A stretch of DNA of 64,000 bases from Lamellibrachia columna (lineage: Eukaryota; Annelida; Polychaeta; Sabellida; Siboglinidae), in assembly GCA_963662155.1 (NCBI GenBank), contig OY759272.1, positions 43,309,210-43,373,209 of the forward strand, given 5' to 3'. The notes below the pieces were generated by a model. That model searched no databases, had not been told where the DNA came from, and saw only the letters and a list, made by a program, of their open reading frames with translations. Positions 10,821 to 24,104 of the stretch are shown here, one piece after another (the first letter of the stretch is position 1; every line of letters starts with the position of its first letter). A program made the position numbers and the translations under genes.

Positions 10821-11960
10821 ATTTGTCAGGATTTGTTCTAAGGTTGAATACGTGGCTCAGATTTGGTTGTGACAGCCGACGATATCAATGTGCATCTACG
10901 CTTGCGCGAAAATCGGGTCATATTAGTGGTCGCCGGAAGTTGCGAGTCAGTCTGATTACAGCGTTCGACGTCGAAGGTAGAGCTTCATCGGCGTCCGCTT
11001 TCATTCCATAAACTTAAACTAATCACTTGTATGAGCTGGTAACATTCATGCGTTATAATATTAAAATATTTGAGACTTTGTTGGTACTCGTTGCTTTTGT
11101 CAGTTTATAAAATCAAAGTAACGCGCATTTCCCATCTCGAAAACAGCCCCCCCCCCGGGGGAGGGCACGTGTTTTCGTTAGCAAAATCTAATTGCAAAAT
11201 ACTTATTAATTGTAAGAGATATAAACCATATTGAAACACCAACATGTTCTTTGTGAAATGTAATATCTACGTTTAAAAAGAACAAAAAAGAATGGATGCT
11301 TAGTGTATTAATTTGTTCTTCGCATACGTGCCCATATCTCATTATCGCCCAAGCGCATTATTGCCGTGCGTTGTGTTTTAGAATATCTATTTTAGGACTT
11401 TTATCGCAATGTTCGCTGTTTTCAAGTGGCTGGCACTGAAATGCATACGTCTCACAAAACGTTATCACATTATAAAATGATCGCATTATTTTTATTCATA
11501 ACACTCTTGAGCACGTATGAATTATTGAACAACCTTCGACAAACTGCTTGTCACTGCCAGTGTCATCCGGTGTTTGTAGAGAACTATTCATTGTTAATAG
11601 AGTAGAACATTTGTCACAGGCGACGCCACAAGGCCACAGTAATACAAGAGGCTAATTAAGTGCATTCGCATGCAAGAGTTAATTTTTTTTCAACCATGTT
11701 TTCTTAATATTATATTGAATTCATTGCATATGTTTAACCTTTGCTTTGGCTTTACTTAGATATGTATGCAGTAGGCATATCATTATTATGATTGCAAAAA
11801 TCCATCTAATTAATCATAATATTGATTACTCTTCTATGTCAAAGCAAAAATAGCAAAATGCTTAAACATACAATTTAAAAATGCAAAAATGTTAAATATG
11901 AAATTCCCATTAAACTACCAAAATATGAATATTTGCTTATCAGCTACTACTTGTCAGCCA
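10821..11960. other. Intergenic sequence without recognised gene
   Basis: A small ORF (10763-11011) overlaps the minisatellite and has no recognisable domain. A CCCCCCCCCGGGGG run lies at 11147-11161. The rest is AT-rich. Confidence 0.4.
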
Positions 11961-11966
11961 CTGTCA

Positions 11967-12112
11967 GTGGGGCGCGGTGACATCGTGGTTAGAACACCAG
12001 ACTCTCAATCGAGAGAACCCGAGTTCCAATCCTTATGATGCTGCTTTTTTAATATTGGGCAGTTTCATTCACGCCACATTGTCACACCTGTATAAATGAG
12101 TACTTGATTATA
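11967..12112 (+). mobile_element. tRNA-derived SINE, family A copy 1
   Basis: The tRNA-like head includes ATCGTGGTTAGAACACCAG and box B-like GAGTTCCAATCC (12021-12032). A body with CAGTTTCATTCACGCCACA and CCTGTATAAATGAGTAC follows. The second copy, at 53.42 kb, has the same order of blocks. The GTATAAATGGNTACCTGG-type core looks like the conserved central part seen in some invertebrate SINE superfamilies (inference). Confidence 0.75.
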
Positions 12113-12480
12113 CACATTGATATGTGAACGAATAGTCTTTGGCAAAAGGCTTTCACAAAAGATAATATTATTTTGTATTACTATAAAACGTTCAAAGGTT
12201 AAACAAAATGAAACAGTTATCAGAGTATGGGTCAATTACATTACAATTATAACAATTCTAATTACACACCAATTACAGCATATCGATTCTAATTCCACAT
12301 CACAAGTACCCATTCTAATTATCAAATCCGAAATAAAATAATAATAATTTGAGTCAAGACACAGGCTATTCTCATGACAATACAAGTGGTGCTCTGGCCC
12401 TTGGAATGATATGTGTACATTTCAATATTGACACCAATATAGTACTTTAATATAAAAAATACAATTTTTAACTGATAAGC

Positions 12481-12844
12481 TTTAATGTTAGTAACAACAA
12501 AGAAGTGCAAGTACTGGTGTCTCAGTTTCTTCTTTAATGTTAGTAACAACAAAGAAGTGCAAGTACTGATGTCTCAGTTTCTTCTTTAATGTTAGTAATA
12601 ACAAAGAAGTGCAAGTACTGATGTCTCAGTTTCTTCTTTAATGTTAGTAACAACAAAGAAGTGCAAGTACTGATGTCTCAGTTTCTTCTTTAATGTTAGT
12701 AACAACAAAGAAGTGCAAGTACTGATGTCTCAGTTTCTTCTTTAATGTTAGTAACAACAAAGAAGTGCAAGTACTGATGTCTCAGTTTCTTCTTTAATGT
12801 TAGTAACAACAAAGAAGTGCAAGTACTGATCTCTCAGTTTCTTC
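12481..12844 (+). repeat. 52-bp minisatellite, 7 copies
   Basis: TTTAATGTTAGTAACAACAA begins each unit at 12481, 12533, 12585, 12637, 12689, 12741 and 12793. Copies are nearly identical (single changes such as GGTGTC for GATGTC), so amplification is recent. Confidence 0.97.
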
Positions 12845-12970
12845 TTTTGTTTGTTGTTATAAATAAAAATCCTTTAAACATAACCTATGTTATGGTAAAT
12901 ACAATTATTGTTATCATCCACTTGGACACTAAGTTGTTATAATTCTTGTAACTATCATGTTTGTTTTCAG

Positions 12971-13580
12971 GCCGTCTCAAAGATATGGTGAAATCACTCG
13001 CATCATCGTGGACCTCAAGAATCATGGAAGGTGCATCACATGGATTTATGGAACCACAAACAACTGACAGCAGTTTTGAATTAATGAAGCAGTGCTGAGT
13101 GTTTGGTCCAGTTTATGCAGCACAATAATGGACTAGATATTTATACTGGACTGTACCTATGTGACAGTGATTAGAATCCATAGAATTCCCGCATGGGAAT
13201 CCCCACATCATGTGACTACATTAAAATGGTGAAATCCCCAGCAGAAGAGCACATGTAGTATACGTGTAACACCTCTTGTACGGAGTTTATTTCAACATCT
13301 GTGCTTCTTGTCGTGTGGTGAATAATGACTGGCCAACACTTCTAAGGAGTCAGACGGTCAAGGTTGTGTGCTGTTTAGTTGTGTTTCCTGGTACAGAGTT
13401 TGTTAGACCTGTCTTAAATTGTTGTGGCTTTGTGCTGTTGGTTATTGTATCTATTGTATCCGGGGAAAATGCAAGAACGTGTAACTGTTTTTGCTGCATA
13501 GCTGGCATTGAAGGTTTGGCTACGGAGATGCCGGGATTAAGGCTGGACGTTTTGAATTGATTAAAAGAACTTTACATTTT
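12971..13580 (+). other. Possible terminal exon or processed fragment of unknown gene
   Basis: An acceptor-like TTGTTTTCAG is followed by 31 open codons (PSQRYGEITRIIVDLKNHGR onward), then TGA, a long UTR-like stretch, and ATTAAA at 13559 with T/G-rich sequence after it. No protein family was recognised and no upstream exon was found, so this is only a possibility. Confidence 0.15.
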
Positions 13581-14320
13581 TGTGATGTTTCAATGGTTTT
13601 ATTTGGTAGAGTTTGCAAACCAAACATTTTACTAATGCTTATTTAACTAGCGATCACACTAAGGAGACGGGTAATTTAGAGTTGTTGCTTCCCTCGTTTT
13701 CTGTGGGTCATAACATTTTTATGGGTCATAAAATTGTTAATACTCTGCTTGGTGGGTTCAGTCATGAGCGAATATAGAGACTGTATCTGCAGTCTCCATA
13801 CTGCACCGTCGGTGACAACATGGGAGTTTGCACTTGGTGCCCATGCAGTGGGTACGTAAACATGAACATTAATTGTAAGACCAAATTAGTGCAAATAATA
13901 TGAGTGGCTAAAATCCGAGGATCAAAGTCATTGCAGTCGGATGAGTTGAGCTGGTGGAGCAAGGTAGACTGCCCTCAAGGCCTGCCGGAAGGGACTAATT
14001 GAGGAGAATCTTAATAGTATCATTATTTCTGTAGGGAGTAAGTTCAAGGCTCTAGTGACTCTTAGGTAAAATGACAACGCATTTGTACTTACGCGGGCTT
14101 GTATTGCAGAATATTTGTCGGGATCACTGTTTCGAGTATGGGTCTACGGCATTGACTACAAGATGTTGTGGCAGGGCAATGTTCACTAGGTTATGTTTTG
14201 TTTTGTAGAAGACGGCAATTTAGTGTTTTTTGTAGGCGTTGCAATCGGTTCAGGGTTTCAGGTGATCGAAATGAGGTTTCTTTTTGATGCTCGCCCTTTT
14301 AGAATTTCAGTGTTACTATA
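13581..14320. other. Intergenic sequence, nothing recognised
   Basis: No ORF with family likeness and no repeat unit before the 42-bp array begins. Confidence 0.4.
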
Positions 14321-14342
14321 ATCTGACGGTAGCGTTAGTCTT

Positions 14343-15812
14343 ATGATACTGCCACTGTATCAATTTGACCGTGGCGTTAGTTTTATGATACTGCCACTGT
14401 ATCAATTTGACCGTGGCGTTAGTCTTATGATACTGCCACTGTATCAATTTGACCGTGGCATTAGTCTTATGATACTGTCACTGTATCAATCTGACCGTGG
14501 CGTTAGTCTTATGATACTGCCACTGTATCAATTTGACCGTGGCGTTAGTCTTATGATACTGCCACTGTATCAATTTGACCGTGGCGTTAGTCTTATGATA
14601 CTGCCACTGTATCAATCTGACCGTGGCGTTAGTCTTATGATACTGCCACTGTATCAATTTGACCGTGGCGTTAGTCTTATGATACTGTCACTGTATCAAT
14701 CTGACCGTGGCGTTAGTCTTATGAAACTGTCACTGTATCAATTTGACCGTGGCGTTAGTCTTATGATACTGCCACTGTATCAATCTGACCGTGGCGTTAG
14801 TCTTATGATACTGCCACTGTATCAATTTGACCGTGGCGTTAGTCTTATGAAACTGTCACTGTATCAATCTGACCGTGGCGTTAGTCTTATGATACTGTCA
14901 CTGTATCAATTTGACCGTGGCGTTAGTCTTATGATACTGCCACTGTATCAATCTGACCGTGGCGTTAGTCTTATGATACTGCCACTGTATCAATTTGACC
15001 GTGGCGTTAGTCTTATGATACTGCCACTGTATCAATCTGACCGTGGCGTTAGTCTTATGATACTGCCACTGTATCAATCTGACCGTGGCGTTAGTCTTAT
15101 GATACTGCCACTGTATCAATTTGACCGTGGCGTTAGTCTTATGATACTGCCACTGTATCAATTTGACCGTGGCGTTAATCTTATGATACTGCCACTGTAT
15201 CAATTTGACCGTGGCGTTAGTCTTATGATACTGCCACTGTATCAATCTGACCGTGGCGTTAGTCTTATGATACTGCCACTGTATCAATTTGACCGTGGCG
15301 TTAGTCTTATGATACTGCCACTGTATCAATCTGACCGTGGCGTTAGTCTTATGATACTGCCACTGTATCAATTTGACCGTGGCGTTAATCTTATGATACT
15401 GCCACTGTATCAATTTGACCGTGGCGTTAATCTTATGATACTGTCACTGTATCAATTTGACCGTGGCGTTAGTCTTATGATACTGCCACTGTATCAATTT
15501 GACCGTGGCGTTAGTCTTATGATACTGCCACTGTATCAATTTGACCGTGGCGTTAATCTTATGATACTGCCACTGTATCAATTTGACCGTGGCGTTAGTC
15601 TTATGATACTGTCACTGTATCAATTTGACCGTGGCGTTAGTCTTATGATACTGCCACTGTATCAATCTGACCGTGGCGTTAGTCTTATGATACTGCCACT
15701 GTATCAATTTGACCGTGGCGTTAGTCTTATGATACTGCCACTGTATCAATTTGACCGTGGCGTTAGTCTTATGATACTGCCACTGTATCAATCTGACCGT
15801 GGCGTTAGTCTT
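14343..15812 (+). repeat. 42-bp minisatellite, 35 complete copies
   Basis: The unit begins ATGATACTGCCACTGTATCA and continues with the segment AATTTGACCGTGGCGTTAG then TCTT. The 35 units run without length change, with a partial copy at each side. At two sites units vary between CAATTT and CAATCT and between TGCCACTG and TGTCACTG. Since 42 bases is 14 codons, the plus strand forms a 511-codon ORF (14343-15878) encoding an MILPLYQFDRGVSL repeat, and long stretches of the minus strand are open as well. I read it as satellite DNA, not a gene: there is no plausible upstream or downstream coding context. Confidence 0.97.
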
Positions 15813-15909
15813 ACGATACTGCCACTGTATCTCAATCGCCAAACCATACACATATCTACGTCAGTCAGAAATATATAACGCTGCATTCTGGGCAGTATCT
15901 AGTGCGGGA

Positions 15910-16038
<129 letters not shown>

Positions 16039-16324
16039 TTGTTCTGTTTAAACCACGGTATTCAGTCGACACCGCTATCTGTGATTGCAGCTGTTAGCGT
16101 CAAACAGCCGTTGCGCCAAATGTGACGTAACGTACAGCTTGCCCTGGATTCCCTGAAAGCCATCCTCAGTAACCATGACAACGCATACGCGCATCAATTC
16201 CATGTCTATATGCATTCGCCTACTTACATGTTTCAAGAAAATCGCAGCACAATTTGAGTCGTTGCCAGAACTGCGGCACGTGACTCACTTCGAACTCAAC
16301 AGGAATTTGTAAAAACAAATCGTC

Positions 16325-16325
16325 A

Positions 16326-16419
<94 letters not shown>

Positions 16420-16422
16420 CGT

Positions 16423-16490
<68 letters not shown>

Positions 16491-16496
16491 ACGCAA
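16325..16496. repeat. (TA)n tract with a 10-bp inverted repeat flanking a TA core
   Basis: About 45 TA units, then TTGCGTAAGG (16417-16426), about 30 TA units, then CCTTACGCAA (16487-16496). The 10-mers are exact reverse complements around a self-complementary TA core, so 16417-16496 can form a perfect hairpin or cruciform. Confidence 0.95.
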
Positions 16497-17382
<886 letters not shown>

Positions 17383-17479
17383 CTGGAACATGGGTTTTAT
17401 TCCCTCGTAAGTTATCAAAGAGTCTTGATTCCTTTACATGACAAATATATACATATAAATATAAACACTTTCTCCATTT

Positions 17480-18220
17480 GAAAACATGTTGTCTAGATCT
17501 TCTTCAATGAAAACTCATTGAATTGTGTGGTAGAGAACATCAGCTTTCAATATTCTGTCAGTTCTGAGATGTCAATGAATTGAGATATGCTAACCTTGTC
17601 TCGTTGTATTACAAATCCCCCATGTAAGACCAGAATCGTTTAGGTTTCTCATTTATTCTAATGTCTGGTAAGTTCTTAACTTAGGCATGTTCTAGTAGTT
17701 GCTTTATTTGGCTTATGATCTGTTTATACTGTTTTCTTGTTTTTTACTTCTTATAAAGTGAAAAAACACGTATGTGAGGGTGCGTGCGTACGTGCGTGCG
17801 TGCGTATGTGCGTGCGTGCACATGCAATTATTGTAATGCTATTACAACGATTTAATTTAAATCTTAACATGGCGACATCGCGTTAATTACCTCATTTGAT
17901 TACTTGCTTATTTGTTTAAGTGTCTTCGATATTGAAGCAAATTAATTAGCTACACGGAGTTTAGTGATTCCAATTAACTTCGTGATGAAATCATTCATTA
18001 ATTAAATTTATGTGTTCGTGTCCTTGTGCGAATTAAAAATGACGCGCAACACGCACATATAGCAGTAACACTCGGAATGTGTTGGGAAAACATCACGTGT
18101 CGGTTCGCTGGCTTTGTCCGTCCAGCAGAAGTAGTTATTGTCCATGTACCTGCCGTGACCTATAATTTCGAATGTGTATCAGTTGCCGGATAGAACCTAT
18201 GTCGTGATCTAGTGCAATAC
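17480..18220. other. Intergenic sequence, nothing recognised
   Basis: A short GTGC/GTAC-type run lies at 17780-17820. No gene seen. Confidence 0.4.
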
Positions 18221-18224
18221 AGAA

Positions 18225-18760
18225 ATTGTTCCTGACCCTCGGGTCAAATAATCGAGGTTAAGTCATTGCTTCAAGAAGGCGATATGACGAGCATAGTGGT
18301 CAATTTGCGCCAATGTCTCCGTTTATGTTGATTGAAGACAACTATTATCTACTAGAATATAATATAATATAATATAATATAATATAATATAATATAATAT
18401 AATATAATATAATATAATATAATATAATATAATATAATATAATATAATATAATATAATATAATATAATATAATATAATGTAATATAATGTAATATAATGT
18501 AATATAGTATAGTATAGTATAGTATAGTATAGTATAGTATAGTATAGTATAGTATAGTATAGTATAGTATAGTATAGTATAGTATAGTATAATATAATAT
18601 AATATAATTGAGCAGAGTAGAGAAGAATATAATATAATATAAATGAATATAATATAGAGCTAATAAACAAAAAACCGTCACCTTTAAACGTACTCGCTGT
18701 AAAATGTCAACACCTCCGCTATTCGCATATTTATTATGCGTGTAATAAAAACTTTTCGTT
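18225..18760 (+). repeat. Dispersed repeat copy split by a pentamer expansion
   Basis: Blocks such as GCGATATGACGAGC, ATGTCTCCGTTTATGTT, GACAACTAT, AGAGCTA and ACACCTCCGC occur in the same order and spacing at 22235-22465. Only here are GACAACTAT and AGAGCTA separated by about 300 bases of pentamer repeat. The family itself was not recognised. Confidence 0.7.
18352..18652. repeat. Pentanucleotide (AATAT)n / (AGTAT)n array
   Basis: About 25 AATAT units, a few AATGT units, about 18 AGTAT units, then AATAT again. The single-base variants are grouped in solid blocks instead of scattered, as expected from stepwise spread of a mutated unit. Confidence 0.95.
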
Positions 18761-18834
18761 AAAAAAAAACTGCAAACGCTTATAACTGTTCATTTTGTTT
18801 TTATAAACGTGTTAATGTGAATAATTGTAGTAAT

Positions 18835-19045
18835 AATGACTGATGATGATGGTGTTGATCATGGTGATGATTGACGATTGTTGTGATGGTGATGATGATG
18901 ATTAATTACGGTGATGAAGGTGGTGGTGGTGGTGGTGATGATAATAATAATAATTATTATTATTATTATTTTAAGTTATACTGTACTAGCAATAATACTA
19001 TAATAATAATAATTATTATTATTAATATTAATATTTAAGGGTATA
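18835..19045. repeat. Imperfect (GAT)n, (GGT)n and (TAA)n tracts
   Basis: A low-complexity run of GATGAT, GGTGGT and ATAATA words, partly palindromic (AATAATAATTATTATTATT at 18945-18970 and again near 19000). Confidence 0.85.
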
Positions 19046-19160
19046 CTGCACTAGCATAATACATATTCAAACAGTAAAAATAGCACTATTGAAACATGAA
19101 CACGATCTAGTTAGCTTAATATATTTTATTTGTCTAATAAATTCAGGCGATTCCTTAGAA

Positions 19161-19480
19161 CTCTTGATAAACGCGCTAAGTCTCGTTCACTATGTTGAAC
19201 AGCGCTCGTGGTCAATACATAAAACTCTTGATAAACGCGCTAAGTCTCGTTCACTATGTTGAACAGCGCTCGTGGTCAATACATAAAACTCTTGATAAAC
19301 GCGCTAAGTCTCGTTCACTATGTTGAACAGCGCTCGTGGTCAATACATAAAACTCTTGATAAACGCGCTAAGTCTCGTTCACTATGTTGAACAGCGCTCG
19401 TGGTCAATACATAAAACTCTTGATAAACGCGCTAAGTCTCGTTCACTATGTTGAACAGCGCTCGTGGTCAATACATAAAA
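19161..19480 (+). repeat. 64-bp minisatellite, 5 copies
   Basis: CTCTTGATAAACGCGCTAAG begins at 19161, 19225, 19289, 19353 and 19417. The five units are essentially identical. Confidence 0.97.
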
Positions 19481-19499
19481 CTATTGCAATGATCAAGGG

Positions 19500-20420
19500 G
19501 ATAATTTGACACCGTTCTGCTTTAATTAAAGTGTAACGTAAGACAAGGCAATGCCACTCGGAATCTGTACGCCCACTGGCAGCAGACCGAGCCGTGATGC
19601 AGCTGGTTGTTATGATCAGGCGATCGGGTGTCATAGAGTCCTCGGGCCTTTCCAATATCGAGCTTCGGTGCATCGACGACCACAACGCATTATACGTATA
19701 CATGTCTCAACCTGCAGCTCACTGGCGCCCTGGAGACAATACAGTCGTACTCCATACAATGAAACACGAATAATTGATCAATTCATCAGCCAGTGATACA
19801 TACAATTATTGGTCGGTACAATTACCTCCGCGTGGGACATGTAGTATAAGTTACTTCAAATTATTTGTCCGACGGGCAAGAAACAAATCGATGTACACTA
19901 ACACTAACTAGGTACAAACTGACGTATCCGACCCCTCCTCAACTGCGTCAACCAGCCGAGTGTACGAGGTAGGTTGGCCCACCCCCTGGTGTACGTTGGC
20001 GCAACACATTAAATACACCAAAATGGTTAGTAAACAATCATTTAATTCAACCCAAGACACTGAATAGGCCAAGCGTGGGCTGTCAAACATCAGAAACACA
20101 GTTGTGGCATATATAATACCGAGCACCGCCAGTGCATTCTTCGTGCGACCGTTAGCTACACGCAGTGTATCGGATCAATATCGCCCCGGATTGCTAGGAG
20201 TCACCGGGGGACTGGGTGTCGTCGATGGACTGAGCTTGACCGATGGTGCAGGCTTCATTGCTGACTCTGGCGACATCTTGCGTGACTTCTGGGTTTGGCC
20301 GGTCAATAACATGCCAAATCCCCGTGATGACTCATGCGTCAACCTGCCGCTTTTTGAATGACACAAAAAATTGTGCAGGACATTAGCGTTTGGTTCCTTT
20401 CGACGTATGCCCAAATGTCA
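19500..20420 (-). pseudogene. Possible decayed seven-helix receptor fragment (very uncertain)
   Basis: From about 20420 to 19908 the minus strand is one frame with a single internal TGA. It reads a Ser/Pro-rich stretch (SPSTTPSPPVTPSN), then RTKNALAVLGIIYATTVFLM, DSPRLAYSVSW, and a second hydrophobic run LTILVYLMCCANV. Two hydrophobic segments after a polar Ser/Pro-rich loop recall TM6 and TM7 of a class A receptor, but the NPxxY motif is absent and no TM1-5 was found. It could equally be chance. Confidence 0.15.
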
Positions 20421-20560
20421 TCCCTTCACCAAGTTGCCATACACAGTACATGATGAGTAAGTACCCAGGGTGTAGAAGACGTTGATCGTGTTCCAATGTT
20501 ATTACACAACGTGGTGAAAAACCGTAATAACGTTTGCATGGCTTCTTCTTTGTGGCTGAA

Positions 20561-20662
20561 ATGCTCTAGTGTTGCACGTAATGCTCTAGTGTTGCACGTA
20601 ATGCACTAGTGTTGCACGTAATGCACTAGTGTTGCACGTAATGCACTAGTGTTGCACGTATT
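20561..20662 (+). repeat. 20-bp minisatellite, 5 copies
   Basis: AATGCWCTAGTGTTGCACGT repeats head to tail. The first two copies carry T and the later ones A at the sixth base. Confidence 0.95.
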
Positions 20663-22060
20663 GCTATAGATGTTTGCCTGGTTGAACCGCAGTAGGATTA
20701 GTGCATTATTTGTCCAACGAATCGCATAATTCAACCCGCCTCATGCGCCAACACGCCCCGGTGTCCCATACAAACTGACGTACAATTGTATTAACTAACT
20801 GGCATATAATTACACATATTAGGTACACATTGGCATATACATATATTGTGTTATAATACTGCCTAGCTACAAACTGAAGTACAATCATGTACATACTAGT
20901 TACAAAATAATTATTCTTGGTCCTGCATGGAGCTGCGTGTTGCTCGACCACGCAGTTTCAGTATCCTTAAGCTCAAAATGATAGACGTGTTCCATTGGAC
21001 GTCCTCTATTGTGAGCTTGCCTCTGGTGCAAGGCGTGTCGGCCATCCAGCTCTGCGGTTCAATGATGCTTGCAAACGAGATATCAAATCTGTTCAGATCA
21101 GCATCGAGTCCTGGGAATCTGCTGCAGGAGATTACAATAACTAGCGACAGGCTGTGCAGAAAGTATGAGGAAGGAGAAGAAACGAACTGTGGACGGAGAA
21201 GAGAAAGCGTCGGAGAGAAAGGCCGTCCACTACCACGACTTTACATCAAACTGTCTACACCTGTACCATTTGTAGCAGAGACTGTCACTCAAAAATCAGA
21301 CTTTTTAGTCACAGCAGATGCCGCGTTGATATTAAATGACACCTGTTTCGTGTATTGTCAGATTCCCTGCCTCATTGGAACACGCCATTAAGCTCACGAG
21401 ACAATATCGATGTAACGCTGTGTAATCATCGCTGGATGCCCGTTATATTGCAGTGAGTAAGTAGGTAAGTAAAGGCCTTATTTCGAGATGGTGACCATGT
21501 CACGTTTATGGCGTGATTTTCAAACGGACACCAGATAGACGGGACCAACGGCTTTTACTGTCTCACCAGAAAGACACAGTGAAGTGAACGAAATTGTGTG
21601 AATTAAGCGTCATGAAAACATACATAGATATTTAGCAAATTTAGGACCATTTACTATAACACCATTACAAGACAATATTAAAAAAACCCAGTAAACATGT
21701 CATTCTTTATTTTCCCAAAAAAATAATTATGCCAGTCATAAAAAAGTATCAGTAGTTATTACTGTGCTCAAAATTAGTGAATAGTTTACGTGAGACTTGC
21801 AGTAACTATAAGACTTGCCAACAAGAATATATCCTGAAAACACAAGTAAGCCAATTGGGGTTTGACAGAGCAACCGAAATGGGTGTAGACTAACTGCGAT
21901 TGAACCGTTTCAAAGGTACGAGTCTAAATTTTGTGGAAAAATAGCATCACAGTAAGTATCATGAACGAAAGTTATAAACACAGGATTAATATATGCGTAA
22001 TTCTGCTAACACGAATATATTACAAAACATCACATATCAAGTTGCCTTGACATAAGCATC
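20663..22060. other. Intergenic sequence without recognised gene
   Basis: A 154-codon plus-strand ORF (20927-21391) has no family signature. The rest is AT-rich. Confidence 0.35.
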
Positions 22061-22066
22061 GTGAGG

Positions 22067-22465
22067 CCAATAACACCTGGTGTCGTGTCAAATGATCTAG
22101 GCTAAGCCACTGCCTAAAGAAAGTGATACAACGAACACAATAACGACACACAGCTGTTGTTTAAGTAACAACACACAGTGGTTGTTTAAGCGGTCGCAGA
22201 GAACTATACTTATACAGCTAAAAAAAACATGCGTCACGTTTCAAAGGGACCAAGTAATCAAGGTTAAACCACTGTCTGTATAGAAAGCGATATGACGAGC
22301 GCAGTCATTTACGACCATGTCTCTATTTATGTTATTTTAGACAACTATACAAATAGAGCTAGCTAACAGACAAACACACGTTACATTTCAACGAAACGCA
22401 GTAAAATATTCGTCATTTCTACACCTCCGCAGCTCGCAGTCTTTATTGTGCATATAATAACCACT
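22067..22465 (+). repeat. Dispersed repeat: partial copy (22067-22140) and fuller copy (22235-22465)
   Basis: The fuller copy is the unexpanded partner of 18225-18760. The partial copy carries the blocks CTAAGCCACTG and AAAGTGATACAACGA, parallel to GTTAAACCACTG and AAAGCGATATGACGA in the fuller one. Family unknown. Confidence 0.6.
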
Positions 22466-23560
22466 GAATTAATTAAACATGCATAACAGTTCAACGGGTT
22501 CGCTGCAACAGACGGCAACATATTATAAATAAGTCCCCCCGATCATATAGTAATGCATCCGGTTTACGATGCTGAATCAATAATGATGATCACATCTGAT
22601 TAACCCATCAGGATTTCTTCCTCCATTAAACTAGTTAAACTAATACATTTATCTCGACAGTTTTGTAATATTAGATAACAAAAGTAATGCAAATTTTGCA
22701 ATAGAATTGCAAGAAAGCATTTAAGAAAACCTGAAGAATAGCAAAATACACCAATGCAAACCAGGAAAAATAATTGAATCAAACATTTGAATACAACAAC
22801 AAAGGGGATATTTAAGGCCGAGTTACACGAGCGAATGTTGTACATTTTTGGGGCGACAAGGTGTCGCGCGATATCGCGCTGCAAAAGTCGGTCATGTAAA
22901 CGCCCGCACGAGACGGATTAGTAAAGCCAATATTTTGAGAATTGGGGCCACTCCCAATCTTTCCGGCAGTAGGCCGACGACAACGAAGACGACAAGGCAC
23001 ACGAACCTTTCCATCTTCACGATGACGTCACTACCCAGCTTAAATATATCACCGTTCCGTTTGGTAATGTTTCAAAGTCCATGCCCCAGGATCGCACCGT
23101 GTAAAGGCACCTTCAACCAATTACCGTATTGGAACTCAATTGTCCCGAAAAACGCGTCAGCTTGGCATGCAGACGTTATCGAACAAAGATGAGGTGATTT
23201 CGTTTGACCTGCTGATTTACTAATCTGCTTCAATAATATATGTATTTAATCAAGTAACCAACAAAGGATCTAGTAATGATATTTGTAAACATACTACCGA
23301 TAATGAATTCATTGCTCTATTTCGGTAGCACGGTCGTGCAAACCCCTACTGAAGTAGCAACGTGGACAACATTTGTATAATTTCGCAATTTATATTACCC
23401 GCTGCGTATACCAGTGCAGTAAGGTCAAACGGAGTATCTCCCATGCGGCAACGCTTCAATTAAATATGTTAAGCTAGCTTGATTCGCATATTCTCTAGGC
23501 TTTCTAACAGTTACTAATTCGTTATGAAATGGAATTACAACGGAGCCACGTTCTCTGTTA
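22466..23560. other. Intergenic sequence; transposon-end-like motif at about 22815
   Basis: GGCCGAGTTACACGAGCGA at about 22817 resembles a motif at 7189. No transposase or gene is recognised. A 114-codon ORF (22848-23192) starts within this motif and has no family likeness. Confidence 0.35.
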
Positions 23561-24104
23561 AACTGGGGCTAGTTGTATAAAGGGGCTAGTTATTACAGAG
23601 GCGTTTTACGAAGACAGAGCACACATATGGAGAAACCACCGACAGTAGTTGGTTGGAAATCCACCAGCAGACACACTGTCCAAAAATCGGGAGTTAAGAA
23701 GACGACATTAATGAGATGTGGACAAAAATAACTTTTTAACCACATAAAACTTGTTTTGGTATGCCCACATAATATCATCTAACGCTGCCACTTTTTACGT
23801 TTTTGAATGAAACTTTAAACATGTCTACCATACAGTATAAGGGGTTACGCCAAGTAGAAGTTAAATTGAAATTCCGGATTTATTATCGTCCACGTGCGCT
23901 CAACTGCAAAAATTGTGTTTGGGGCAAAGTTGTTACAGTTCTATTGGGGCAAGTTGTTACAACTGTAACGACGCTCGGGCGGCTCGTACGGATGGCCCAG
24001 TCACGAGTTGTGTGCTGACAATGACTGAAATAACAAAATGTATTTAACCACGATGTGTGAACGTTTTATTCCACTTGTGAAATCTAGCGTACTTGTTTTT
24101 AACC

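Noticed and set aside
18323..18681. Ile/Leu/Tyr-repeat ORFs of about 110 codons
   Set aside because: Translation of the pentamer array, which contains no stops in those frames.
20927..21391. 154-codon plus-strand ORF
   Set aside because: No recognisable domain; starts at an ATG without supporting context. Would need transcript evidence.
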